Of a stretch of 32,430 nt of DNA, positions 8,315 through 15,512 are shown piece after piece. This DNA is from Actinomycetes bacterium (GTDB lineage: Bacteria; Actinomycetota; Acidimicrobiia; Acidimicrobiales; RAAP-2). Every line of letters starts with the position of its first letter. The first letter of the stretch is position 1. Location: contig JAKBGV010000010.1 in assembly GCA_021837305.1 (NCBI GenBank), forward strand, positions 1 to 32,430, written 5' to 3'. The translations under genes and the position numbers were made by a program. The notes under the pieces are model-generated. The model was not told the origin of the DNA, made no database searches, and saw nothing but the letters and a program-made list of their open reading frames with translations.

Positions 8315-9358
8315 ATGGGAACGATTCGTCGACTGACTGGTGTGGCGTCGTCACTGGCGCTCGCCGCTGCCGTGGCGACCCCACTGGCCAGTGGAGTTCT
8401 CACGGCGACGCCGAGTGCGGCGTCGGTGAACGCTGGATCGATCGCGATCGGCTACGAGAACAACGGAGCGGACCCGTCGATCATCTCGGTGGCCAACAAG
8501 TACTTCCAACGGGAGATGGGCCGTGACGTGCGTCTCAAGTTGTTCACGTCGGGACCGGCGGCACTCACGTCCCTCGCGTCGGGTCAGCTCCCGTTCATGT
8601 GTGGGCTGGGGATGCCGCCGGTCATCGCGGCCGTCGCCCAGGGCGTGCCGCTCCAGGTGGTATTTAACCAGGAGCGGTACACGAAGGACGCGGGACTCGT
8701 GGTGAAGAAGTCGAGCGGCATCAAGTCAGTGGCGGGTCTCGCCGGTAAGAGTGTCGGGCTGGTGATCGGATCGCAGTCGTCCTTCGAACTCGCCACGTAC
8801 GCTCACCAGGCGGGGCTAAAGCTCTCGTCGGTACGTCTGGTGAACCTCACGCCGCCGGAGTTGCAGAGCGCATGGTCGACCGGGCGTATTGAGGCCGCAG
8901 TCGTCTGGGACCCTGTCTATGACTTCCTCGTCACTCACGGCGGACGGGTGCTCGTGGACGACTCAAAGCTTCCGGTGACCGCGACGTCCTTTAACATTTG
9001 TGTGGCGAATAAGTCGTTCGCGTCAAAGCACCCGGCCGTCGCCAAGGCGTTCGTGAAGGCGCTGGGTGACGGTGTCAATTACCTGCAGACTCACCGGACG
9101 GCGGCAATGCGAGTCATGGCGAAGGCCGCGGGGATCTCCGTGGCGACCGCCAAACTCGAGATCGCCGGGTACCAGATCTATTCCGTGGCCGACCAGGCGA
9201 CCGCGGCGGTATTGGGCACCTCGACAACGACCAGCGCGAGGTCGGGCACGGCACAGTCGCTACTCAACAACTGGAAGGCGTTGTACAACGCGGGGACAAT
9301 CACGGTCAAGCCACCCAAATCGGCCGGCGCGTTCGTGAACCCGAGTTACGCGAAGTAG
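8315..9358 (+). CDS. NMT1/SsuA-like periplasmic-type substrate-binding protein
   Basis: This 347-aa secreted protein is the solute receptor of the adjacent importer. A signal peptide (about residues 1-33) precedes the two-lobed binding fold: SIAIGYENNGADPSI at the start, GPAALTSLASGQLPF, SVAGLAGKSVGLVIGSQS, and LQSAWSTGRIEAAVVWDPV are typical of the NMT1/SsuA/TauA group. The start is ATG 8315, chosen because GAGGGAGG lies four bases upstream; an upstream ATG at 8234 would place charged residues before the signal sequence. There is no lipobox cysteine, so membrane anchoring as a lipoprotein is not evident, which is unusual for a Gram-positive binding protein. The ligand is unknown. Confidence 0.88.
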   Translation: MGTIRRLTGVASSLALAAAVATPLASGVLTATPSAASVNAGSIAIGYENNGADPSIISVANKYFQREMGRDVRLKLFTSGPAALTSLASGQLPFMCGLGMPPVIAAVAQGVPLQVVFNQERYTKDAGLVVKKSSGIKSVAGLAGKSVGLVIGSQSSFELATYAHQAGLKLSSVRLVNLTPPELQSAWSTGRIEAAVVWDPVYDFLVTHGGRVLVDDSKLPVTATSFNICVANKSFASKHPAVAKAFVKALGDGVNYLQTHRTAAMRVMAKAAGISVATAKLEIAGYQIYSVADQATAAVLGTSTTTSARSGTAQSLLNNWKALYNAGTITVKPPKSAGAFVNPSYAK

Positions 9359-9368
9359 GCGAGTTCGT

Positions 9369-10127
9369 TTGGTACTACGCGTAGACCAGGTTTCTAAGAC
9401 CTTTGACGGTGACGACGCGAGACGTTCGCCGCACCAGGTGTTCGATGAGTTCTCGCTCGATATCGCCGAGGGAGAGTTCGTGGCCGTGCTCGGTCCTTCG
9501 GGGTGCGGTAAAACGACGCTGCTGCGCATGATCGCGGGTTTCGATCGCCCTGACACTGGGCGGGTCATTTTCGACGGGAGCGATGTGACGGGTCCAGCGA
9601 GTGATCGAGTCGTGGTGTTTCAGCAGCCCGGGTTGTTCCCCTGGATGGACGTACGTCACAACGTGGCCTTTGGACTGCGGCTGCGCCGTCGTCGCATCGA
9701 TTGGCAACCCGTGGACGAGATCCTGGCGACCGTGGGTTTGAGCGAGTTCGCGGGTCACGCGCCCTATGAGCTCTCCGGAGGGATGCAACAGCGCGTGGCG
9801 TTGGCCCGTTCATTGGTCATGCGCCCGAAGATGCTCCTCATGGACGAGCCCTTCGCCGCACTCGACGCGCACCTACGCCACGCGATGCAGGTGTTCCTGC
9901 GCGAGTTGTGGTTGGAGATCCGCACCACAGTGCTCTTCATCACCCACGACGTCGAGGAAGCGATCGTGCTCGCCGAACGCGTCGTCGTGCTCGGCTCCAA
10001 CCCCGGCCGGATCCTCGGCGAGCTCGACGCACGCGACGTGCACCCGAGCAGTGCTGACCTGTTGGACAACGCCGATTACCGACGGCTCCGCCACCGAGCC
10101 ATTGAGCTCCTGGGTGAAATCCCCTAG
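9369..10127 (+). CDS. NitT/TauT-family ABC transporter ATP-binding protein (SsuB/TauB-like)
   Basis: This 252-aa ATPase powers the importer encoded just upstream. Walker A GPSGCGKTT, the Q-loop FQQPGLFPWMDV, signature LSGGMQQRVALARSL, Walker B LLMDEPFAALDA and the switch FITHDVEEA are all intact. The PGLFPW pattern after the Q-loop and the length fit nitrate/sulfonate/taurine-type ATPases. The start is TTG 9369, 10 bp after the binding-protein stop, so the two are probably cotranscribed. It is convergent with the TDT transporter at 10228. Confidence 0.92.
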   Translation: MVLRVDQVSKTFDGDDARRSPHQVFDEFSLDIAEGEFVAVLGPSGCGKTTLLRMIAGFDRPDTGRVIFDGSDVTGPASDRVVVFQQPGLFPWMDVRHNVAFGLRLRRRRIDWQPVDEILATVGLSEFAGHAPYELSGGMQQRVALARSLVMRPKMLLMDEPFAALDAHLRHAMQVFLRELWLEIRTTVLFITHDVEEAIVLAERVVVLGSNPGRILGELDARDVHPSSADLLDNADYRRLRHRAIELLGEIP

Positions 10128-10177
10128 CGGGTTGTCACTCGCTCGGCGTGGGCAGGGACGGGGCGCGTAATGCGATC

Positions 10178-10225
10178 CGTCGGGATGACACGGTAAGCGC
10201 GATCATCGTCCTCGCTGTCCCGACG
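10178..10225. terminator. Weak inverted repeat between convergent ABC ATPase and TDT transporter genes
   Basis: CGTCGGGA (10178-10185) and TCCCGACG (10218-10225) are perfect 8-bp arms separated by 32 nt in the 100-bp gap between convergent stop codons. The wide loop and absence of a T-run make this a weak terminator candidate. Confidence 0.25.
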
Positions 10226-10227
10226 AG

Positions 10228-11352
10228 CTAGAAGAGTGCGAGGACAACCGCGAGCCCGGCCCCGAGCCAACGCAACGCGCTCAGGTCCCAACTTTCGGCG
10301 AGCACGATGGTTTCGGTCGTGTAGGCCCCGAGCGGGAAGGTGAATGCCCACCAGCCGATACCGAAGGGAAGTGAACCGTTGCGCAGGTAGCGCACGAGCA
10401 GGATGGTCGCAGCGATCAGCCACCAGGCGCCGAATCCCCACAGGACGGTGGCGAAGAGGTTGACGAAGACCTCGATACTGGGACCGACTGGCCCGTAGAG
10501 GGCACTTCCCGCAGTGGCCATCTTCACCAACGTGACTGTGCCGACGCCGATCGGTCCGAGTCCGATCCAAAGCGACGGGGCTAGTGCGGCGTGGGGCAAC
10601 GGATGCACGACGAGCCGCTGGAACAACATGGCGAGGATCAGCACGTAGAGCGCGAATCCCACGCCCCAGAAGGCGTAGGACAGGAAGAGCAGCGCACGGG
10701 CGGTGGCTGGCGATGACCCGGGTATCGACGGTAGGAAGACGAGCGGGACGACGATGTTGACCACTGGCGGGATGAACCAGCTCCCGTTGACGGCTTCGGT
10801 GTTCGCCGACGGATGTACGAAGAGCAGGTAGGCGAAGGCGACGCTGACGGCGAGCGCCGTGGGCACGCCGACCCAATCGAGCGCCGTGATGACCGTTCGA
10901 ACGGTGGTGGGCGCGAACCACGTTGGACCAACGGCGGCCATCGTGGCGGCGATGACCAGGATTCCACCGGGGATGGTGCCGTAGAGACCGCCCTGGACGG
11001 GATCGCGCAGACTCGCCGCTGCGGCGTCGAAGTGCCAGACGATTCGGGCGAGGTAGGCAGTGAGCAGACCGATCGTGAGGATAATTGAAACGATGGTCAT
11101 CACCTGGGCCACGACACGCGTCGAAGCGGCGAGTTCCGACAATCCCCCGGGGTTCTGCATCGCGACGATGGCGATGACCGCGGTGCCCATCACCGCGCCG
11201 TACCAACCCGGGTGGAAGTCACGCAGGGCGCTCGTCGCGGGGTCTACCTCGCGTGCGTGGTCGCTGAACGCGAGACGTTGCCGGTGACATCTCGTCGGTG
11301 ACGTCTCGTCGTGACAATTGCTCAGCCGTAGACATGGTGGCTGCCACCTCAC
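10228..11352 (-). CDS. TDT/SLAC1-family membrane transporter (TehA/malate or sulfite-permease type)
   Basis: This protein of up to 374 aa has about ten transmembrane helices of the TDT (tellurite resistance/dicarboxylate, SLAC1-like) family. The first-helix motif FHPGWYGAVMGTAV and the mid-protein FWGVGFALYVLILAMLFQRL are characteristic. Relatives carry C4-dicarboxylates or sulfite, or act as anion channels; the substrate is not readable. The N-terminus is uncertain: the only in-frame start is GTG 11352, giving an odd Cys-rich leader before DPATSALRDFHPGW. An ATG at 11335, with AGGTGG eight bases upstream, is in another frame and stops after 38 codons, so a small frameshift near 11270-11330 is possible. 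It is divergent from an ArsR gene, which may regulate it. Confidence 0.82.
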   Translation of the reverse strand: MRWQPPCLRLSNCHDETSPTRCHRQRLAFSDHAREVDPATSALRDFHPGWYGAVMGTAVIAIVAMQNPGGLSELAASTRVVAQVMTIVSIILTIGLLTAYLARIVWHFDAAAASLRDPVQGGLYGTIPGGILVIAATMAAVGPTWFAPTTVRTVITALDWVGVPTALAVSVAFAYLLFVHPSANTEAVNGSWFIPPVVNIVVPLVFLPSIPGSSPATARALLFLSYAFWGVGFALYVLILAMLFQRLVVHPLPHAALAPSLWIGLGPIGVGTVTLVKMATAGSALYGPVGPSIEVFVNLFATVLWGFGAWWLIAATILLVRYLRNGSLPFGIGWWAFTFPLGAYTTETIVLAESWDLSALRWLGAGLAVVLALF

Positions 11353-11425
11353 TCTCCGATACCCGGTGTGGCGGGTTCACATCGAAGACATGGATAAGCG
11401 TAAATGTATCGAGTGCGTTCGTCTA

Positions 11426-11439
11426 GGGACTTTCGTCCC
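11426..11439. promoter_or_regulatory. Small hairpin in the TDT-arsR intergenic region
   Basis: GGGAC (11426-11430), TTTC, GTCCC (11435-11439) is a compact stem-loop in the 218-bp divergent gap. The same gap has an isolated -10-like TACAAT (11526-11531) upstream of arsR. No convincing ArsR-type operator was seen. Confidence 0.25.
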
Positions 11440-11570
11440 CGGTTCTACGTGGTGGTCGCGCTTGGAAGCAACGCGCCGTCGCCGGCGCACGGAGGAGGTT
11501 CGCGAGGACTTGGCAGTCGTGACCGTACAATCGAGATGGTGGAACGGGTCTTTGACGTGGTGGGTAGTTC

Positions 11571-11894
11571 GTGGCGCTCGTGACGGATCGGGACTGGCCG
11601 GCACTGGGTGAGGCGGTCCTGGATGCGGGCGAGGCCGTGGCGTTGGCTCGACTGCTCGGGGCACTGGCCGATCCGATTCGACTGCGCCTGATCTCGATAA
11701 TCGCTGAACGTGGACCCACCTGCGCCTGTGACCTCGTCAGACCACTCGGGCGCAGTCAGCCGACTATCTCGCACCACACAAAGGTCCTCGCCGGAGTCGG
11801 ACTCTTGCGCGGGACCAAACACGGCCGTTCGATCTGGTGGAGCGTGGACCGCGACCGCTTGGCCATCGTCACCAAGGCCCTCGGGAACCCGTAA
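11571..11894 (+). CDS. ArsR/SmtB-family metalloregulator
   Basis: This 107-aa winged-helix repressor has the family layout: LARLLGALADPIRLRLISII, recognition helix SQPTISHHTKVLAGVGLL and the wing HGRSIWWSV. TCACDL places Cys51 and Cys53 in the position of the ELCVCDL metal-binding motif of arsenic/cadmium/lead sensors, so thiol binding of a soft metal(loid) is plausible. Sensors of this family leave DNA when metal binds. No arsenate reductase or arsenite pump is nearby; the divergent TDT transporter is the only close target candidate. The start is GTG 11571, directly after an in-frame stop, with a GTG alternative at 11580. Confidence 0.9.
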   Translation: MALVTDRDWPALGEAVLDAGEAVALARLLGALADPIRLRLISIIAERGPTCACDLVRPLGRSQPTISHHTKVLAGVGLLRGTKHGRSIWWSVDRDRLAIVTKALGNP

Positions 11895-11958
11895 CGGACA
11901 CGGCGATCGCCGGGCAAAAGGTGCGGCGGTAATCTGAAGACGACGAAGGCGGTGGGTA

Positions 11959-12741
11959 ATGGCTGGTGAGTTTCAGTACGTACTGGTGGAGCGCGAAGGG
12001 CCGATAGCCACCATTTGGCTCAACCACCCCGATCGACTCAACGTGTTGTCGCGCCAGATGATGCTGGAGCTCACCCAGGCGTTCGGCGACGTCGCCAGCA
12101 GCGACGCGGCCGGCGTCATCCTCGCCGCGAAGGGGCGACTCTTCAGCGCTGGCCACGATTTCGCGGAGATGGCGGATGCGCCACTCGCTGAGGTCCAGTC
12201 ACTCTTTGCCACGTGCACGACGATGATGACGGCCCTCCAGGCCATGCCTCAACCCGTCGTGGCGCGCGTGCACGCCCTCGCCACGGGTGCTGGCTGCCAA
12301 CTCGTGGCCTCGGCTGACTTGGCGGTGGCAGCCGAGGAGGCGACGTTTGCGACCCCCGGCGGTAAGGGGGGACTCTTCTGCACCACGCCGCTCGTAGCGG
12401 TCGCACGACTGATCGGACGTCGTCGGGCACTGGAGATGGGTATGAGTGGCGACGCGATTGACGCGCGCACCGCCGCCGCCTGGGGGCTGGTCAACGACGT
12501 CGTCCCGCTCAGCGACCTCGAACGCGCCACCGACGCACTCGTGCGCCGTGTGACGCGTGGCGGCTTCGAGTCCAAGGCAATTGGCAAGCGAGCCTTCTAC
12601 AAACAGGTGGACCTCGCCCAGCCCGAGGCGTACGCGCTCGCTACGCAGGTGATGGCAGAGGGTGCGCTCATCGCCGACGCCCAGGAGAGCATCGCCGCCT
12701 TCATCGAGAAGCGACCACCGCGGTGGCGCGAGCCGGTCTGA
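11959..12741 (+). CDS. Crotonase-fold protein, ECHDC3-like enoyl-CoA hydratase homologue
   Basis: This 260-aa protein has the crotonase fold, with CoA/oxyanion-hole elements FSAGHDFAEM (about 62-71) and ATGAGCQLVASADL (108-121). The two hydratase glutamates are absent: the position of rat Glu144 is Gln114, and the QPEI Glu164 position is Gly134 in FATPGGKGG. This pattern (GCQL, FATPG-x-x-x-GLFC-x-T) matches the ECHDC3-like branch, so classical enoyl-CoA hydration is doubtful. The start is ATG 11959 with GGCGGTGGG upstream. A -10-like TAATCT (11932-11937) lies near. It follows arsR by 64 bp on the same strand; a functional link is unclear. Confidence 0.88.
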   Translation: MAGEFQYVLVEREGPIATIWLNHPDRLNVLSRQMMLELTQAFGDVASSDAAGVILAAKGRLFSAGHDFAEMADAPLAEVQSLFATCTTMMTALQAMPQPVVARVHALATGAGCQLVASADLAVAAEEATFATPGGKGGLFCTTPLVAVARLIGRRRALEMGMSGDAIDARTAAAWGLVNDVVPLSDLERATDALVRRVTRGGFESKAIGKRAFYKQVDLAQPEAYALATQVMAEGALIADAQESIAAFIEKRPPRWREPV

Positions 12742-12786
12742 CCGTGAACTGACCACCGGTAGCGGCGTGGCGTGCCGACCGCCTAA

Positions 12787-13530
12787 TCAGCCGATGCGCT
12801 GGAAGAGGGTCGTGATCCACGCCAATCGATCGAGGACGAGCAGTATTCCGAGCACCCCGAGGACCGCCGCACTCACGATCGTCACGGCGCTTCCGTGACG
12901 TTTCAACCACGCCATCGGGCGCTGCAGCCGATCAAAGAACATCGCCACCGCGAGAAACGGGGCGCCGAGTCCGAGCGAGTACACCGACAGCAGGATCGCG
13001 GCAGACCCGGTGTGTCCCTGCTGCGCGGAGAGGGCGAGGACTGATGCGAGGATGGGACCGACGCATGGTGTCCACCCGAAGGCGAACGCCGCGCCCGCCA
13101 CGGGAGCCGCGAACGGTCCCAAACGTGCGAGTCGGGGATGGGGGCGCCACTCGCGATACATCGACGGTGTGCGCAGCACGACCGTGCCCGCGAGGAAGAG
13201 CGCCATGGCCTCAATGAGGACGCCGGCGAGCCTGGTGAGGAGCGCCTGTTGATGGATCACGGCGCGGCCGATGGCGCTCGCCGAGAGCCCGAGGACGACG
13301 AAGACCGCGCCGAAGCCGGCCACGAAGAACACGGTGTCCCGGGTGAGCCTCCCGACGCGACGTCGACGAGTCGCGACCATGGTGGCGCCGTCGGTGTTAG
13401 CCGGCAGCACCACGTCTAGCCCGCCGACGATCGCGAGGTACGCCGGGACGAGTGGGAGCACGCAGGGCGAGGCGAAGGAGGCGACACCTCCGGCGAAGGC
13501 CGTCGCGAGGCTGACTCCAGTGACGCCCAT
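12787..13530 (-). CDS. ccdA: CcdA/DsbD-family transmembrane thiol-redox protein
   Basis: This 247-aa protein has six hydrophobic helices and passes electrons from cytoplasmic thioredoxin to extracytoplasmic thiol proteins. The two conserved cysteines are present, in ASPCVLPLVPAYLAIVGG near the N-terminus and GWTPCVGPILASVLAL in the fourth helix. The length matches CcdA. ATG 13530 lies only three bases after the out-of-frame continuation of the upstream TlpA-like gene (TAA at 13536-13534), so translation was probably coupled to it; no separate ribosome site is visible. Together the pair could support cytochrome c maturation or disulfide reduction outside the membrane, though no other cytochrome c biogenesis genes are in the window. 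Confidence 0.9.
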   Translation of the reverse strand: MGVTGVSLATAFAGGVASFASPCVLPLVPAYLAIVGGLDVVLPANTDGATMVATRRRRVGRLTRDTVFFVAGFGAVFVVLGLSASAIGRAVIHQQALLTRLAGVLIEAMALFLAGTVVLRTPSMYREWRPHPRLARLGPFAAPVAGAAFAFGWTPCVGPILASVLALSAQQGHTGSAAILLSVYSLGLGAPFLAVAMFFDRLQRPMAWLKRHGSAVTIVSAAVLGVLGILLVLDRLAWITTLFQRIG

Positions 13531-13533
13531 CGA

Positions 13534-13601
13534 TTAGAGCGGCACTGACACGCCGTAGAGCGTCTTCAGCTGGGCCGCGAGCGAGGCCGCGTCGTAGCCC
13601 C
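13534..13601 (-). other. Out-of-frame C-terminal tail of the TlpA-like gene
   Basis: Reading frame -1 from the G run gives GYDAASLAAQLKTLYGV followed by SVPL and a TAA at 13536-13534. The amphipathic AAQLKTLYG helix is what ends many TlpA/ResA proteins, and its stop lies three bases from the CcdA start. This shows that the ancestral gene ended here. Whether the shift is a mutation, a sequencing error or recoding cannot be told from the sequence. Confidence 0.7.
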
Positions 13602-14198
13602 GACATGGGTTGTGATCAAGTTGCCGTTGGCATCGTAGAACGCAGTCATCGGAAGTGATGTGCTGCCGCCGAGACTCTGAAAGAGCCCGTCGCCCTGTGC
13701 ACCTCCCACGTCGCGCAGCACCGCCGTAGCGTCGCTGAAGAGGTGGTACCGGCTCGCGAACGACTGGCCGTTACCAGTCTCGAGGGCGTTGACCTCCACG
13801 ACGTTGACTTTCCCTCGCAACGCCACCGCGTCGTGGGCGAAGACGGGCAACTCCGAGGCGCAGACCTGGCACCACGACGCGAAGAAGTTCACCACGGTGG
13901 GGTGGCCCTTCAGCGATGCGAGGTCGACTTTGGGTCCTGCGCCCAACGCGGGGAGCGACCAGTTCGTCGCCGTCGTCCGGTAACCAGCGGAGGAGGAATG
14001 ACCGACGAACGCGAGCGTGATGGTCGCGACGAGCACGAGGGCAACGACGGCGCTGTAGATGATCCGTCGTCGCTGTCTACGCTGGCGTTGCGTGATGCGG
14101 CGCTTGCGTGCGGTGGCGGACCGACCCTTGGTGGCGCCGGTGGCGGACCGCGTGACGGACTCACTCTTCGGGGGGTGCGTGGGACGACTCTTGGACAC
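13566..14198 (-). CDS. TlpA/ResA-like membrane-anchored thioredoxin, frameshifted near the C-terminus
   Basis: The frame gives 210 aa: a basic N-terminus rich in Arg, Lys and Thr, one membrane anchor (about 46-65) and a thioredoxin fold with TVVNFFASWCQVCASELPVF (active-site CQVC at 110-113) and the cis-Pro in TSLPMTAFYDANG. It would reduce disulfides outside the membrane with electrons from the adjacent CcdA. After HVG the frame gives ATTRPRSRPS and stops, whereas the -1 frame continues GYDAASLAAQLKTLYGV, a proper thioredoxin final helix, ending at 13534. One base is thus missing from a four-base G run (13598-13601), or the ribosome shifts there. GTG 14198 is preferred (GAGG nine bases upstream); GTG 14264 is in frame but would include a C9 tract. 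Confidence 0.8.
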   Translation of the reverse strand: MSKSRPTHPPKSESVTRSATGATKGRSATARKRRITQRQRRQRRRIIYSAVVALVLVATITLAFVGHSSSAGYRTTATNWSLPALGAGPKVDLASLKGHPTVVNFFASWCQVCASELPVFAHDAVALRGKVNVVEVNALETGNGQSFASRYHLFSDATAVLRDVGGAQGDGLFQSLGGSTSLPMTAFYDANGNLITTHVGATTRPRSRPS

Positions 14199-14489
14199 GG
14201 TGCTGGACCTCGGGGGGGGGTAGTGGCGCGAACGTTCGCGTCGTGATCCGTTCGATGATGCCACGACATGGCACGGGTCACGGTTGTCACCTTGTGCGCC
14301 TCGTTCGAGTGTCCTCGTGTCGTGACGTGACTCCGGGTCACGGGGGTCTAAACGCTTGTCGTGACAACGAAATTGTGCACGCGCGCCTATTCACCCCTTT
14401 TCCACGTGACAAGGGAGTGCAAAAGGCCACCATTTTCTAGATTGTTAGTGGAGATCTACTCGGTCTTGACAGAGTCTGCGTCGAGGGCG
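14199..14489. other. Intergenic region upstream of tlpA and downstream of the DMT gene
   Basis: This 291-bp gap holds the G9 tract (14212-14220), a palindrome TTGTC-GT-GACAA (14356-14367), arms TGCCA (14259-14263) and TGGCA (14269-14273), and a small hairpin CCCTT/AAGGG around 14395-14415 that could end the DMT transcript. The stretch 14370-14470 is more AT-rich than its surroundings, as expected for a promoter. No gene is convincing. Confidence 0.35.
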
Positions 14490-15362
14490 CTAGAGGCGGT
14501 GGAGGGCATTCGCGGTGTCGGGCACCGTTCGAGTCATCGAGACGACGCCCGCGGCGACGACGAGGAAGGCAACCGACGCGACGGCGATGGTGGCCGGCGA
14601 GGCCAACAGCCGTTCGCGATAGAGCACCACGCCGAGCAGGATCGACGCGAGAGGGTCGACGATGACGATGATGGGTTGGGATATTTTCAAGGGCCCCACG
14701 TGCAACGCCGCTTGTTCGGTGACCAGTCCCACACCGCCGCAGACGATCAGTGCGTACAAGGGCCAGGTAGTGACCAAGCGTGGGACGCCGCCGGCCGCGA
14801 GCACGTCGGCGGTCGCCTTGATGAACGTGGCCTCGAGGGCCCAGATCAGCGCCGTCGCACTGGCGTAGGCTCCGGCGCGGCGGGCCGGTGAGCCGGCGCG
14901 CGCGAGCACGGCGGCGAGCACGACGAGCACGACGACCACGACGCTCGGCCACAGCCAGTTTCGCGCCGTTGGCGTCCACGAGCTGGCGCGGGGGTTGGTG
15001 ACCATGAGAAAGACGGCCAACGCGAGCGTGGTCGCGACCGCCGAGACCCACGCGACTCGGCGAAGCGACTGACGCAGCCACAGACGCCGTACCACGAGCG
15101 AGAGGACGAGCTCGCTTACGAGCAGTGGTTGGACCAGCGACAAGGGGCCGAAGTGCAGTGCGATGGCCTGGAAGACGAGCGACGCGCCCATGCCGAGCCA
15201 GCCGAGCAGCCAGAGCGGGTGGCGAACAAGGTACCCGAGCAACGCCCAGCCACGGCGCGCCGGGTCACCACTCACGCTCGCCGCGTGTTGGGTGGCGAGG
15301 GCGAACGCATTGGCCAACGCGGTCGCAACAGCGAAGACGACTGCGAGGCTACTGGACATCAC
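14490..15362 (-). CDS. DMT-superfamily (EamA/NIPA-like) membrane transporter
   Basis: This protein of about 290 aa has nine or ten predicted helices in two internally similar halves, typical of the drug/metabolite transporter superfamily. Half one includes LVFQAIALHFGPLSLVQPLLVSELVLSL and half two the matching EQAALHVGPLKISQPIIVIVDPLASILLG; this paired GPL-x-x-x-QP pattern is characteristic of EamA/NIPA-like members. The start is GTG 15362, with ATG 15359 as the next codon; AGGTG lies very close upstream. It is divergent from the MFS exporter at 15513. Substrate unknown. Confidence 0.85.
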   Translation of the reverse strand: MMSSSLAVVFAVATALANAFALATQHAASVSGDPARRGWALLGYLVRHPLWLLGWLGMGASLVFQAIALHFGPLSLVQPLLVSELVLSLVVRRLWLRQSLRRVAWVSAVATTLALAVFLMVTNPRASSWTPTARNWLWPSVVVVVLVVLAAVLARAGSPARRAGAYASATALIWALEATFIKATADVLAAGGVPRLVTTWPLYALIVCGGVGLVTEQAALHVGPLKISQPIIVIVDPLASILLGVVLYRERLLASPATIAVASVAFLVVAAGVVSMTRTVPDTANALHRL

Positions 15363-15512
15363 CTATCGCCGCGCGACGGCAACCACCGCACATGGCGGCG
15401 CGACGAATGACTCACCACATCAATGTACGGCCGATGGGCCAGGAGTGGTGACTTTGGTCCCTGGGTACCTTGCGGTGGTGTGGCTAGTGTCCGGGCAGCG
15501 GGGAGGTTGCGC

